Numbered from the stretch's first letter, positions 13,929 through 25,773 are shown. The stretch is DNA of 64,000 bases from Pomacea canaliculata (GCF_003073045.1 NC_037603.1:12282192-12346191); one strand, 5' to 3'. Numbers and translations: made by a program. The notes: generated by a model from the letters alone, not told the origin.

Positions 13929-16900
13929 GTACACACAGGAAGTTCCGGAGGCCAACTTCCTGAGCCAACAGCGGCATAACTCCGAGGTCAAGGTTTCCCT
14001 CATGCCAGACTACAGCCTGCTGCAGGTGAAGGACACACTGACCCACATGAGACGGGTGAGCATTTCCTCCTTGTGTTGCTTGTGTTCCTGCTGGCGTGCT
14101 TCAAAAACATTACTACATATTTGTAACAAACTAATGATGTAGCCATTACCGTTGGTAGCATTTATTTATGTTTTATTTGTCTTGGGTTGGTCTTCTTGCT
14201 TCACACGCGTATCGCTCTTTGGAGAAGTTCCAGACCTTTGTCCATTTGAACCCGAATGGGAAGCTGATATGGTGCCAGCAGTCTTCTTGTGGCATCAACC
14301 CCCGCACTGTGATGAAAGATGGCCAGCCAAGAGCCCCTGAACAGGATGTTCACAGCCATTCTAATCACTATTGTCACTTGAACAAAGGATCAGTGAGGAC
14401 AAGTTAGGAGGCAGACACCGTTGGAGAAGGAGGAAGTCTGAACTTCATTGTGTGTCCTTGCTTAGCGCAGTCTCGCTGTATATCAATGGACATGCTTTGA
14501 TGGATTGCTACATTTGCCTACCAAGTGATAGTTGATTCGTTTTTACCCCTGTCTCCTGCTTTTTCCTTTCCTGTCTTCTGTATATTTCTCATTCCCTCCC
14601 TCACCCCATGCGGCTTGTCCACTCTATTGCACAGACCCTCTTCAGCTCACAGCCGACTAGCTCAAGGCTATAGCGGCCATGTTGACATCTTCAACGATTG
14701 TTTTTGCTGTACTTTTATTTAGTCGTAAAAAAATAATAATAGAACTTGTAGAGGGCATTTCCCTTTGCGGATATGTGCGGATGTGAATGTGCCGAGAGAT
14801 ATTTTTGAAGCGTAGCCAAAAAAAAAAAAAAGTTGAGACGTAGTAGGAAGCGAATTGTAAGCAGTTGAATCTTAAAAGCGTTTGTTCAGTTGGTGTTGGA
14901 GAACATTCCAACTTAATTCAAATGCTAAGATTCTGCCAACCTTGCGGATGTCGTTGGCATGACAGCTGGAAATGTACCCGAAAATCTGCACATAGCAGGC
15001 AACACAACCAGCGGAACTTACGGGTGGCTGTGGTCAGACAGACCAGCTGACCAACCCTCAGTTGACACTCCGTACACAGCGACAATAGCGCACGTGACTT
15101 GGTAAGCTCGCACTATTTGTACAGCACACAAAGACATTGTTGTCCTCAGCACGTGCTGGGTGCTCACTGAATGGATCTGTTGATGGGCCAGTGACGTCAC
15201 ACCGGCAACGGTCTAACTGATGACGTCATCGTAATCCGATACGTTCCTGTTTCAAGTCCATTCTATACTTCCCTTCTGTCCTTTCTCTGTCTGTCTCTTT
15301 CTCTCTCACACACACACACTGCTAGTCTCCTGTGGTGTGAGTAGGCTGCTTGTTTAGCGCGTGCGGGATTGTCGGCTATAAATAGAACACCAGTGACGTA
15401 CAGCTGGAGATCGGAAGGACTGGGGGAAGTGTTGCCCCAGGCTGTGGCGGTGCTGAGGTCAGCCTTTCCTATATCACAATGAATCACTGCTTCCGGCAGT
15501 TATCGCTTTCTCTTTTCGCACATATTTCCCCTTCATCAAAAACCTAGCGCATGATCGTGAGTTGGGCATTGCTAAGTTTCGGTAGACTTGAAAGTGATCG
15601 TCACACTCGGAGACAGTCGAGAGAAGTTGGAGACTGTCGAGAGAAGTTCGTTAATTACTGAGTACTGAGGTACTTCTGTGACCCTGAGGAGGTTTCAGTG
15701 TGGGATTTGTAGGACGATCACATCTAGCTGGAAGCCATTGGAGGGTGAAGTCCTGACGAGGGGTGACGATCTCGAGGCGGCGACAAGGAACTCGGGTTTC
15801 ACCCACTTCTGGCTTGCCTCGTGACCTGACCTCTGAGACAAGTTACCCTCCGACCACTCTCAGTTCCAGTTGATTCTGCGATCCGACAGCGGAGTAAGGG
15901 AGGAGACCACACAACCATGCAGGCATCACATCTACTGGTTGTCATCGGAATCTTTGTCGTGAGTGTCACTCGCTTTTCTCATCTTGCCGGCCTGAAGTGG
16001 TGAGATGCTTTGCAGGCCAAATGGCGGCAGTTAGCGACAGGTTGATGAAGCTGATTTATAGGTTTCTTGCCTGACTGTTGCCATTGTTTTATTTTTTAAC
16101 CTGTGACCCTAGAAGTACTTTTTTTCACTTTTTAAGTGTATGTCAGAGGCGTATATTTGACAAAGTCGGAAGCCGTGCACTCTGTTGTTGACCTTAATAT
16201 ATTTAATGGGGCCTGTAAGGATGATATGGAAGGGGAATTTACTTTTATGTCACCTCACGGAAACAGAAATTACTTCATAGTGTCAGAGGACCTTACTCGT
16301 TGGTGTAATTTAATGTCAGTAACTGTGTCCATTCCTGGCACCTTGCAGTGGACTTGGTGTGGACTGATCCATGAGTTGAAATGGCCAGTGAGACACAATA
16401 AGGGAAAAGGTGAAGGGTTAGAATGGAGCGGTCAAAGTGCTATTAATATCAAGAGGAATTAGACTGGCGAGTTCAATAACTGCCTGCTTCAAGAGAATCG
16501 GTCTTGTATAGATGGCTTAGATAACACTTGACATGTTTGTTAAGACTGTATGAAGCTGCTATCTTCATGATCAAAGAAGTGGGAAGTAAAATAGAAAAAA
16601 TAAGTGGCTTGGTGTTGACTGACACTAGTGAGAAAACGATAGTTGCTTCTTTCTACAGAACAAAAACCGTAGAGAACAAACTTACGAGATTTCCACAAAA
16701 GAAAGAAAAGAGTACATTACACTGACAAGAGAGAAGAAGAAATACTGGATGGTTATCACTTAACTACATTAAAACTACATCAAGTAGCCAACAGCAGTGG
16801 AATGATCACTTCTGATTCATGTTTAATACTGATGACCTGGATGAAAATATCAACAGGGAAGAAAGGGAAATGAAGAAGTAATGATGAAACTTTGTTCAAT

Positions 16901-18453
16901 GACCCACTGACAAGTCATAGTTCAAACCACCAAAAAGTTCTGCTACCGTTAAAGATCGTAATACAAATGTTTTCATTTGTCTACTTAGTCTCCTATCTAA
17001 GAAAGGTGCATCTCCCAGCGAATGGTCACAGTCCTTAATAGTACCAATGTACAACAAAGGTGACATCAATCAACCTGCCAGTTTTAAAGGTGTTGCATTA
17101 ACAAATGTACTCAGTAAAATATAAAGATGTATTAAACAAGAGACTGAGACGGTGGGCTGACAAAGAAGTTTAGTAAAAGTCACTCAGTCTGCAGTGGTGA
17201 CTTTTGACACGAACCTTTCCCCTGTAGCTTTCATTAATATCAGAGATCAAAATGTTCAGAAAGCACTCTTCCATGCAGAGAGAGAGAGAGAGAGAGAAAT
17301 GGTCTTCGGACATTTAGCGTGTCTTGCAATTACAGGAATAACAAGAAATTCTTCCACTGAGCTCTCAGAGCTACCGACGGCGATGTTTTGAACAGCAGAC
17401 CGTGTATTTCTATATTTCATAAGCATTCGTTACAATTTATAACCAACTTTTTGTTCACTGTCCACAGAACCTCAGCAGTCTGCTCAACGCCGATATGATG
17501 GGTGATGAGCCGCACAAACACCAGGGAGCCCACGCCAGTGTCACCTCCGTCAGCAGCGGCAACTACCACCGCGACTACATCGTTCAGGATGACGAGGACT
17601 TTGTCCCCTATGGCTCAGGTTCCGGTTCTGGCAGTGGAGAAAAGCCAGAAGTAGATCGTGAGGTGGAGGAGGAGGTGGAACCAGGACGTAAGCCTGAAGT
17701 GAAAGCAGGTGAGTGTCTGTCTCCTAGCCTTCAGTATAGTCACAAGAAATTACCTGGGTACGTCAGTAGTACACTAGATTGGAGCTTTTACCCTGGGTAC
17801 CTTGCATTAGTCATAAGCTTGATCACGGTGACAGGAGGAGACCTACAGCAATGTAACAACACGGTAAAAGGGTATCAGTTGGACTCACAGACATATAACT
17901 GTCAAGGAGGTAGAATGAGGAGGCGGTTACCTGGAATGACTACAGCTCACGAGCTGATGTAGTTGCTGAAAACCCAACAGCGCTTCAACAGTCCATGGAT
18001 GTGTATAGGTGGATTGCTGTCTGTCTGCCAAGACCAACACTTAGCCTCTTGCGAAGTTCTCCGCTGTTAGTCTCGGCGAGCCGTAACAAAAAATGTGGCT
18101 AAACCGGAAGCTTTGTAGTCTAATGCCTCGTTTCAGCAGCTTAAAGTAAGATAAAATGACATCAGACATTCAGTTTTGACTCCCATCCCCTTCCATTAAT
18201 TATTTCCAATAATTATTTTTAAGTTACATGATTACATTTAAGCAGGATTATTTTATATCTTGAACATTTTTTAGCCTGTTTGTAGGTGCAGCATATTTAG
18301 TTATTTTTCTGTCTATTCACAGACCCACCAGTGTTTAGACCGACTACAACAAGAAAGCCGCCAGTGGGAGGGGCAGACAACTGCATCGCTAGCCGAACCT
18401 TGTTGTTGTGTTGCCTTGTACTGTTGAGACTGTTGGACACACTGAGAAAATAG
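13929..18453 (+). CDS. Gpc: Glypican, 3' exons (GAG-attachment region and GPI signal)
   Basis: Three exons join in frame: 13,929-14,055, 17,468-17,708 and 18,323-18,453, stop TAG at 18,451. Glypicans are heparan-sulfate proteoglycans held on the cell surface by GPI; they control Wnt, Hedgehog, BMP and FGF ligands. The first exon starts just after the codon for the conserved Arg of Arg-Tyr and reads YTQEVPEANF, then HNSEVKVSLMPDYSLLQ. This matches the family pattern of Arg-Tyr, Glu-Val, Asn-Pro-Glu-Val-x-Val and a helix before the stalk. The second exon is an acidic stalk (QDDEDFVPYGSGSGSGSGE) with four Ser-Gly pairs, ideal for glycosaminoglycan attachment, followed by a Glu-rich run. The last exon is Pro/Thr-rich, then GGADN and a hydrophobic tail (TLLLCCLVLLRLL), as expected for a GPI signal. 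The globular N-terminal domain is not seen, so the gene is partial here. The GPC1/2/4/6 versus GPC3/5 class is not decided. Confidence 0.85.
15192..15384 (+). promoter_or_regulatory. Possible internal promoter: two CREs and a TATA box
   Basis: Two perfect CREB/ATF palindromes TGACGTCA lie at 15,192-15,199 and 15,221-15,228, 29 bp apart. A half-like TGACGTA follows near 15,394, and a TATAAATA box is at 15,377-15,384. Together they look like a cAMP-responsive TATA promoter reading to the right, inside the glypican intron and about 530 bp before an ATG with a signal-peptide-like start (15,917). Function is inference; several ATGs lie between the TATA box and 15,917. Confidence 0.4.
15917..15958 (+). 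CDS. Candidate alternative first exon encoding a signal peptide
   Basis: An ATG in good context (ACAACCATGC) opens MQASHLLVVIGIFV and ends at a consensus donor, GTC|GTGAGT, in phase 0. The next glypican exon at 17,468 also begins in phase 0. Splicing would therefore give a start Met, a hydrophobic core and then NLSSLLNADMMG, with a plausible signal-peptidase site after Asn-Ala. The product would be about 137 residues: signal peptide, Ser-Gly stalk and GPI tail, without the glypican globular domain. The full-length splice from 14,055 to 17,468 is equally in frame, so this exon would be an alternative start. It may be coincidence. Confidence 0.3.
16530..17195 (+). mobile_element. Decayed LINE reverse-transcriptase fragment
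   Basis: The translation around 16,990-17,130 contains PSEWSQSLIVPMYNKGD, then a Phe-Lys-Gly-Val-Ala-Leu-Thr segment and LSKI. This is the typical start of the reverse-transcriptase domain of non-LTR elements (Trp, Val-Pro, Lys-Gly-Asp, Tyr/Phe-Arg-Gly-Ile). Stops and frameshifts interrupt it, so it is dead. The sense orientation matches the host glypican gene, in whose intron it sits. The upstream A-rich 450 bp is probably also LINE sequence. Confidence 0.75.
17277..17297. repeat. GA microsatellite
   Basis: About ten AG dinucleotides just downstream of the LINE fragment, within the glypican intron. Confidence 0.9.
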
Positions 18454-21400
18454 TTGGTGGCGCCAGTGCCGCTGAGTTTGTCTGCTGGACACAAAGAGGG
18501 GGGGAGGGGACAACTCACCGCCACTGTCACGAACGCTAAACTATTTCATCACTTAGTCCCAGTCCCCACCATACCGGCCCTGCAGTGTTACAGTTACAGG
18601 TGTTACAGGTGGGCGCTCCAGTTACGGGAAAGCTGACTGGAGGAGGGAATAGTGGGTGGGTAGGGGGTAGGGGGTGCAGTGTATACAAACTTCTCAAGAT
18701 TTCCTTCTGACGGACTTAAGGGAGTTGTTGGGTGGGTAGGGGTCGTTGGTAATGGAAACTCGTTCACACGAAGCAACCTCCCACAGTTTTGTCTTGGTGC
18801 CAGAGGGCGCCCAAACGCACTCCAGATGAGAAAATAGTCGAGGTGTGTTCGACAAGGGAACAGGGGCTCAGCGACACGAGTTTCACAAGCACCTAAGATA
18901 ACAGGTATTCAGCGAGAAGTTCAGGGGTTACGCAACGCTGGGTCTCGGAGGGTTCGACTACCGATTTCTAGCCCCCCTCTCCCTCCCTTTGTGTAAATAG
19001 TGCCGACACTTTGTTAGTGGGGTGGGGGGGCGTGGAGCAGAATATTTGACTTGGCCAGGAATATGCAATCTTCTGAGATAAGAAACCGGCTTGCCGAACT
19101 TGTTAGAAATGGCCAGCGAGCGACGATGACATCAGCTGTGGTGGGCGGATTCAGTTGGAAACCACATAAAATGTTGCAGATGTACACCACTCGCGAGTGG
19201 GAGGAACAAGCGAGTCTGTGGGAGGAGGGGGCGAGGTCGCATCAGGGCATTACTGTAGGGGCGAACCGCGTAGATTGAAATAAGTGTAGGAACCAAATAT
19301 AACTTACCTTTTAAACCCTGAATAAGTTAATAAGGCCAAAGGTAAAATAATGGGAGGGGAGGTAGCAAGTTGTTCATTCGAGAGATGTGCATGGGGAACA
19401 TAGACTTTCACCAGGTGAGCAATTTCTTTGCCACACCTCACCTGTGCGTCTGACTCGAATAACCAACACGATGGGCGTGGCTTGAGGCACCTTCACAGTT
19501 TTTTTTTTCCTTCACTCGCATCACCCAAGGGCAGCAGGAACTTTGTGAGACGGTTCGTGAGGCAGTGCTGTCCTCGCTAACGTTCAGCAGGAAGGAGGAC
19601 AGTGACACGTGACTCTGCGCTTCCCGCCTCCTTCCCCAAGACCACCAGTAGCGCGAGGAGGAAAGTGCAAGGGTCATCGTACGGATCTCGGCAAAAGGGG
19701 CAAACAGTCACGCTTGACAGCATCACAGCATCACCTCAGTCAGCGCCATCTTTAACAGCAGACAACTGAAGCACTCTGGGAAGGGAGGGAGGATGTAATG
19801 CGGACAACCTTCCACTGCAAATGTGCCAGAAGTTTAAGATGGCTGTGCCATCCACCCACCTCCACACCCTAGGGTGGCTTGCCAGCGTGTCTGTGTGTGA
19901 TTACAAGTCTTAAGTCTCCACAAAAACGAAAATCATTTTAGAAACACGGTACTTTGATGCGGGTCATGTGACTCTTAAAGGATTTTTTTTAATGTGTTCC
20001 TTCATATACGGGATTCTATCTTTCGTCACAGTTGTACGGTCTGTGCCTCTAATTAAAATGTTCAGGCTGTTTGAGCCTCTGATGAAGAATGGCCTGCTTG
20101 AGGATGTTGCTTTCACCAAATGTTGCTTTTTCGGGAGAATAACGGTAGCCACGATGAATGAAAGAACAAGTCTTAGAAACTTTTCGGTAGATATCCCGCA
20201 ATTAATTTTTTTTTTAAATTAGAAAAAAATTGTTGTGAACCAAGACTCCTCGCCTTTGTAGTAGCGGCGTCCATGTGGAAAGCCTGGGTTGCTGCCTGTA
20301 GAAGACCACAACCTTCCTGTCGACTTCGCGAATGTGAAGAACTGAAGAGAGCACTATATGCAAGACTGGAAATGTAGAAGAAAACAGTGACAGAACAAAA
20401 CAAACACCACGTGTGATGAGTGTATTACTTAGCTCACTTACAATTGTCAATTTGTCTGCCTACTATTATCATCATGATTATTATAATTATTATTATTTAG
20501 GTGTGCCGCCGATTGTTGTGACATCCGTGAAAAAATGACTTGTTTTGTCCCTCGCGGACATTTGCCCGCCATTACTGGCTTTGTTCACTATTTTAATCCA
20601 TCCTGCATTCACTTTTACTTACTACGTGCCGAGTTTCGAATGAATCCATGCCTATGATGTGGTGTTTGTGTAAATATGTATCATCAACTGTAGAGTTATT
20701 TCTTGTACAGTCTGAACGATTTACCCATTGGACAGGGCCTTGATGTCATGTTCCCGACCCCTGTAAGTATTCCCGTCACGATGAAGCTCGTTTCCAAACA
20801 CAGATGCTGCCCCACGCTTGAGGGTGGAGGTCAGGGAAGCCATTAGGAGAGGCGGTGGGTGTCAACATGGTGGCATCGCTGTGTGGTCGATGATGGTGAC
20901 GACTCGGCCAAGACCACCTGTCGTTATTGATGTGTGCATTGTTCAGTATGTTGATGTGAAGAAGATTGTTGAATATTGTGTTCACAACACTTGTGGTTAC
21001 ATGTAAGCTGCACAGTCTCAAGCCAACTACTCACTAAAGTATCTCTTGGTTTTTTTGTTTTGTTTTTTTTTGTAGGGTTGATGAGCCTGCTATGTACCTG
21101 AGCAGTATATAAGATAATAGTAATCATAATAATATGTAGCACACTCGGCACAGCTCGTGAGAGACTGAGAAGAAAAGCGAAACAGCATTTGCTGGAACTT
21201 CCAGTTTAAAATAAATCACTTCGGTTGTTTCCTCCACCCTCTCCCTTACCTTATCAGCGATTTCTTTCGAAGATATGATAAAAGATTGAGTAAACTTTCA
21301 ACAACTTTTGACTTTCCACACATGTTTAAACTGTTGGATATACTCAGATTAAACGAGCGAAAGATTGAACTAGTGTTGGAAAAAGATGGGGGAGGAGACA

Positions 21401-21743
21401 TACTGAGGGAAGGAGGTGTGGAAACTAGAGGGAGGAAGGATGCCTAGTTAAACCAGAGAACTCGGAGGCTATCATTCAGAGATACAAGCCTTTGCTGACA
21501 GAAGTAGGAGGGAACACGAAACATACTTAGACACTGGGACTTCATTCGTCCTTGTCCACAACTCACTTTATAGCAACACAACAGCGACGATGAAAGAGGT
21601 TAAATAACTTTCCACATTCACAGTCTCGGATGCTTATCAAAAGGTTAATTAATTGCCAGTGAATCTCATCCCCGCCCTACAGTCTTAGGCAAGACTCGTG
21701 CGTGAAGGACTCGGCAAATCTTTGATAAAGACAACCCACTCTT

Positions 21744-22298
21744 CTAACCGTCTCCTTGTAGTCGTCTGCTCCAGGTAGACTTTATATCAAAGTGTTTTCC
21801 TCCCTCCTGCAGCTGAGCAACTTCTGGCACTGTGTCAAAGATGTATTGGCTTTGTCTGCCTGTTGCTTCATCACCAACCTCATTAAGTCTGGGAGCGCAG
21901 GGTTTTTTTCTTGGCACGTGAAAGTATGAAATATTATCTGCTACAAAGTCCTTCAGGCTGCCTTCCTGGGTAAACTCCAGAACCAGAGGCTGCTCCATTC
22001 TCTTGAAACACAGACTATGGTTACCCGTGGAAATCCCGAAAAATAAACTTGAGTTAGTTCTTTGTTTTTCGCCCAGTAATGAGCTGTAGGTATGTATGGG
22101 GCTCGTCTTCCTCCCAATCCGTCTCACCACAAACAACACCTCCTGGCGGCAGAAACTGATGGTGAACATCCTCATGCGATTTTGATAATTAACGAGTAAC
22201 AGTTGCAGAAATAGAAGATCTTCTGACGAGTAAAAGGTCAATGAAGACTTGAGAAGAGTGCGGAATCTCATAAATCTTTTAAGACTTTTCAGGTACAT
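21744..22298 (-). CDS. Unrecognised 184-codon open frame
   Basis: This is the longest uninterrupted frame in the window. It starts MYLKSLKRFMRF and contains FTISFCRQEVLFVVRRIGRK, LFFGISTGNHSLCFKRMEQP and LVLEFTQEGSLKDFVADN. I do not recognise a family. It is basic at the N-terminus and alternates hydrophobic and polar residues in a way that could suit beta strands. No introns are needed, so a single-exon gene or retrocopy is possible. A frame of this length has a fair chance of arising at random in 64 kb, and no promoter or nearby poly(A) signal was established. Confidence 0.25.
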   Translation of the reverse strand: MYLKSLKRFMRFRTLLKSSLTFYSSEDLLFLQLLLVNYQNRMRMFTISFCRQEVLFVVRRIGRKTSPIHTYSSLLGEKQRTNSSLFFGISTGNHSLCFKRMEQPLVLEFTQEGSLKDFVADNISYFHVPRKKPCAPRLNEVGDEATGRQSQYIFDTVPEVAQLQEGGKHFDIKSTWSRRLQGDG

Positions 22299-22864
22299 GT
22301 AACATCAAAGTGGGATTTTTTGAATCACGTGGTTTTTTTCGGCCAAATTTTTCTCTCTTCGACACTTGAGACAGAATACCTTTCAATCAAAGCACGCTTT
22401 TGTGCACCAGCAGTCCATCAGACACAGGGTCAGTGAGTGCTGATAGTTTGAATCCTGACCGTGGTGATGTTCCAGAAACAATATCTTTTTGTTTTTGGTT
22501 CATTTGAAATGTTAGGTATCAGTCGTGCACTTTAATGTATGGGACTGTAGAACGTGCACTTGTGATGACCAGAGGACTCCATTCAATGCACCCTGAAGTT
22601 TGATTCTCCTGTGTACATATGTCACTTTTCATATGTCTTGATATTGTGCATCGCCATGTACTTGTTCTTGCCGCAGCGTGCACACGCACTGGTTTCCACG
22701 TGACTTCTCTCATTTCTCTCTCTCTCTCACACCATACAGATGGTCCCATGTCTTTTTCTCGACAGATTACTGAAAATTGTAGATAGGTTTAAACTGTTGT
22801 GCTGAGAGGACATGCATGATGTTCTTGTGAGTGTTTGCAGACATCTTGTGTGTACTTTATGTTG

Positions 22865-22945
22865 GTACAAACATCTGTGTAGTCGACATCGGTATAAACA
22901 TCTCTGTAGTCTACATCAGTACAAACATCTGTGTAGTCTACATAG
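22865..22945. repeat. 27-bp tandem repeat, three units
   Basis: Three adjacent units of 27 bp (22,865-22,891, 22,892-22,918, 22,919-22,945) share GTACAAACATCTGTGTAGTC with few changes. On the minus strand the nine-residue period reads YTDVCTDVD inside a 68-codon frame. That is a by-product of the period being a multiple of three and is not evidence of a gene. Confidence 0.9.
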
Positions 22946-25748
22946 ATACAACCAGACTTGTAGCCCATCCTGAGCTCTTGTTGTGTTTTAGTCATCTCTT
23001 TACCTGCATGATGGTGTCATTACAGAAATGCCATTTTGTTTTAGTGTATGTTAGTGTGATCGACTTCAAATGATGCGTTAATAGAAATGTGTTTACTTGA
23101 TGCGGCACGTTCTTGTCGCGCGCATGTGCGTGTATTTGTGTGTTTGTGTATCAGAGAGAGAATCTTTTGTACCTCACGGTTTGCCTCACTGACAGCGAAA
23201 TTTTGTTCATTGGTTGAGCGGAAATAACAAACTCGACAAGTTTCGGCGTATCCACGTGCGTTTCACGGTCAGCGTAGAGTTTATGTCAAGATTTAATTTT
23301 TCCCTTTTAACTCGGACCTCGGTAATTTCATGTCATTTTGCTCTTGACTGTCGTAGTCTTCACAGCCTGGACGAAAGCTAGAAATGCTCAAGCTAGGGAA
23401 CCCCTTGCGAGAAGATCAGGTCTTTGAAATAAGACCGGATGCCACAAAGTAGTCCTAGCTATGGTTGCCAAGATAGCCTGTGGTTCCTGACACCTTGATT
23501 ATTGGGGAGGGGGATACTAATGCCAGTGTCTTCGATGGAAATGTGTTCAAAGACCTTGGCACCTAAGTACCCGAGACATTCAAAATATTTAATGTCCAAA
23601 ACTAGCGGAAGACAGACACAAGGCCACCAAGGGACTTTGCGATCGTTTTGTGATGTTTGGTCTCTGTCTTCTTGTTCCATGCTAGGGTTAGTGGTTTCTG
23701 GGTCTTTGGTCATGCATAGAACAGTGTTGCTTGGAGTCTGTCTAGTTCTTGCTGCTGTTCCCTTGCATCTTTGAGTATCTTAGAGACGTACACGCATGAT
23801 GTATTATTGTAATGTTTGGAAGTCAGAGTTTTATGTTCGTTGTGTGATGTAAAAACTGTACATACATGAGACTCGGCTTGTGATCTTGATTATTATTTTT
23901 TCCCGACACTTTCATCCATTCATTGTAAACATAAACATGAAGGGTTGCGAATGGTGGTGTGAATGCGTGAGTGTCATGTGTCTGTAAGCTGTAGTTGACT
24001 AGTAGTGGCCAGAAAATGTACTTTTTATGCTTGATTTTAATTTTGTTTTAAATTTCTTCATGCTTAGCACTGTTTTAGGATGTTCTAAGAATGTGACTGG
24101 AGACACCCACCGTTAGTTGTTCGCAACTGTGGTAGGATGAGCCTCCAGTCTTGTCCCCCACATTTTTAAATATAACATTTTATTATTTCGTTGGTGACAT
24201 TGAACATTAGACATCATGCCCGTTATACGTGTTGATTTCGGTTAGAAGAGAGAAGTTTAAACATTGTCATCTGTGTTGATGATTGTTGATCACATCTTGC
24301 CCCAGACGACCAGCTAATGTTGATTCTGATGAGGGGTCAACCGCTGCTGAGGTGGGTAGGTAAGTGTTGTCATCATAGACATGACAGTGTGTGTGTCCGG
24401 CAGCTGGTGTTGACCACTCACCATGGCTAGCTACCCTTGTCTCTCGTGCTTCGCAGTTTTCACACCCGATGGGACCTGTAGACTAGTAGGCAGTTCCACG
24501 TTTTCACAACACAACTCTTCATAGTGTTTACCAGTGTACAGTGTTTATTTTAAACCACTAGGACTGACTGACCTGTTGGCAGTCCAGGTACTTAATGTTC
24601 ACATTGTGACACCGACATTGTCAGTATAGGATCGGATGCTGTGCTCTTTGACCCTTCAAACCGAACACCCGGGTAGCGTGCTAGAATACCGCAAACAATT
24701 CTATGCATGCAACAGTCCGACTCGCCTGTCAGGGTAGTTAATACAAACCGTGTAATTAATGTATAATTTTGAAAGTTTCTGTTGTATCTTTTCCGTTACA
24801 AATTGTGTGGTATTCTTCGTACATTAACTTGCCATTGATTTATTGAATTCAGAACTGACAGCATTGCCTTTAACCCAGTTAAAAAAGTGGTTCATTGTCT
24901 TTTGTATCTGATATGCTAGCCTTATCATTCACGTTCATCAGGTGATTATTCTCTGTGTACTGTGTTTCGCCTAGGTGTATAAAATGTCAGCGTTTACAGA
25001 TTCTTTCCTTTGTGTACGCCGCTACTGTCACTTTGCATCATTGGAATAAAATGAATATTATGCAAACCATTTCCTGACTTCAGTCCCACGAAAATGTTGA
25101 GTAAGTAGTTGTGAGTGGGCATTGAGAGAGCGAGCTAGAATGTTCCAGTGTGTGAGGAGAGAAATGTTGCACTGAAGGAAGGAACCTCCTTCTACTTCAC
25201 ATCTTTGAGTCTGGGTGGACTGACGAGGGTTTTTATAGTCCCTCCCACACACAGCATGAACGCTGCTTTGTCAAAGGTGTGAGACAAAGACAAGTCTGTT
25301 TACCTGCCACCTGTCAATTCTGCTTATTAAAACATTTCATGCTTCTCGCACATTAAATATTAGTTATCTGCTCATCTACCAATAAATGTAAATCCCGATG
25401 GTCAATCAGCCAAACTACTAAGAAACCCCCGACATCGCTCCACACTTTTCTAAAGAGGTCAACAACATCAAAACTAGGGTCACTTCACGAAAGAGTTCTA
25501 ACAAATTGCGGCCTTTATGAACCTTTCAAGTATTGTTTCAAAAACAATTCTCTTGCAATCCGAAACTGAAAGCGGAAATATTACGGAAAGTCAACGTCTG
25601 GTTTTGAAACTTAACTAATGAAATCACTTGACCTTTGTTTGAAGAATGTGAGAACACATAAACTTGACTTTAATTAGACGGGTGGTTGATCAGCAATTCA
25701 CAGATGCCAATGCCATATCGCCAAACGCCATTCATGGAGCATGCAAGC

Positions 25749-25773
25749 ACGCGCGCGCGCGCACACACACACA
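25749..25773. repeat. GC/AC microsatellite
   Basis: A run of CG dinucleotides grades into AC dinucleotides. Alternating purine-pyrimidine sequence of this kind can adopt Z-DNA. Confidence 0.9.

Larger units (their letters stand above)
18454..25060 (+). other. Candidate long 3'UTR of the glypican gene
   Basis: No further exon was recognised after the glypican stop. AATAAA signals occur at 21,210-21,215 and at 25,045-25,050 (context TTGGAATAAAATG). The last is followed by TG-containing sequence, and the T-rich, stop-filled DNA before it looks like UTR. Four matches to the Pumilio consensus TGTANATA lie inside (18,992; 20,669; 22,612; 23,858). An unrelated minus-strand frame (21,744-22,298) also lies inside, so the true 3' end could be the earlier signal. 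Confidence 0.35.

Noticed and set aside
13576..14046. 156-codon minus-strand frame
   Set aside because: It is the antisense shadow of the glypican exon at 13,929 and adjoining intron.
14168..14407. Frame containing FVHLNPNGKLIWCQQSSCGI, considered as a glypican or other exon
   Set aside because: The glypican exons on either side join in frame without it and no family was recognised.
17468..18453. Syndecan gene, from the Ser-Gly repeats and acidic stalk
   Set aside because: The upstream exon at 13,929 matches the glypican core, the last exon ends in a GPI-like tail, and no transmembrane segment with the conserved syndecan Glu-Phe-Tyr-Ala cytoplasmic end was seen.
18951..18961. B-box-like GGTTCGACTAC, possible tRNA
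   Set aside because: No matching A box, acceptor stem or cloverleaf could be drawn around it.
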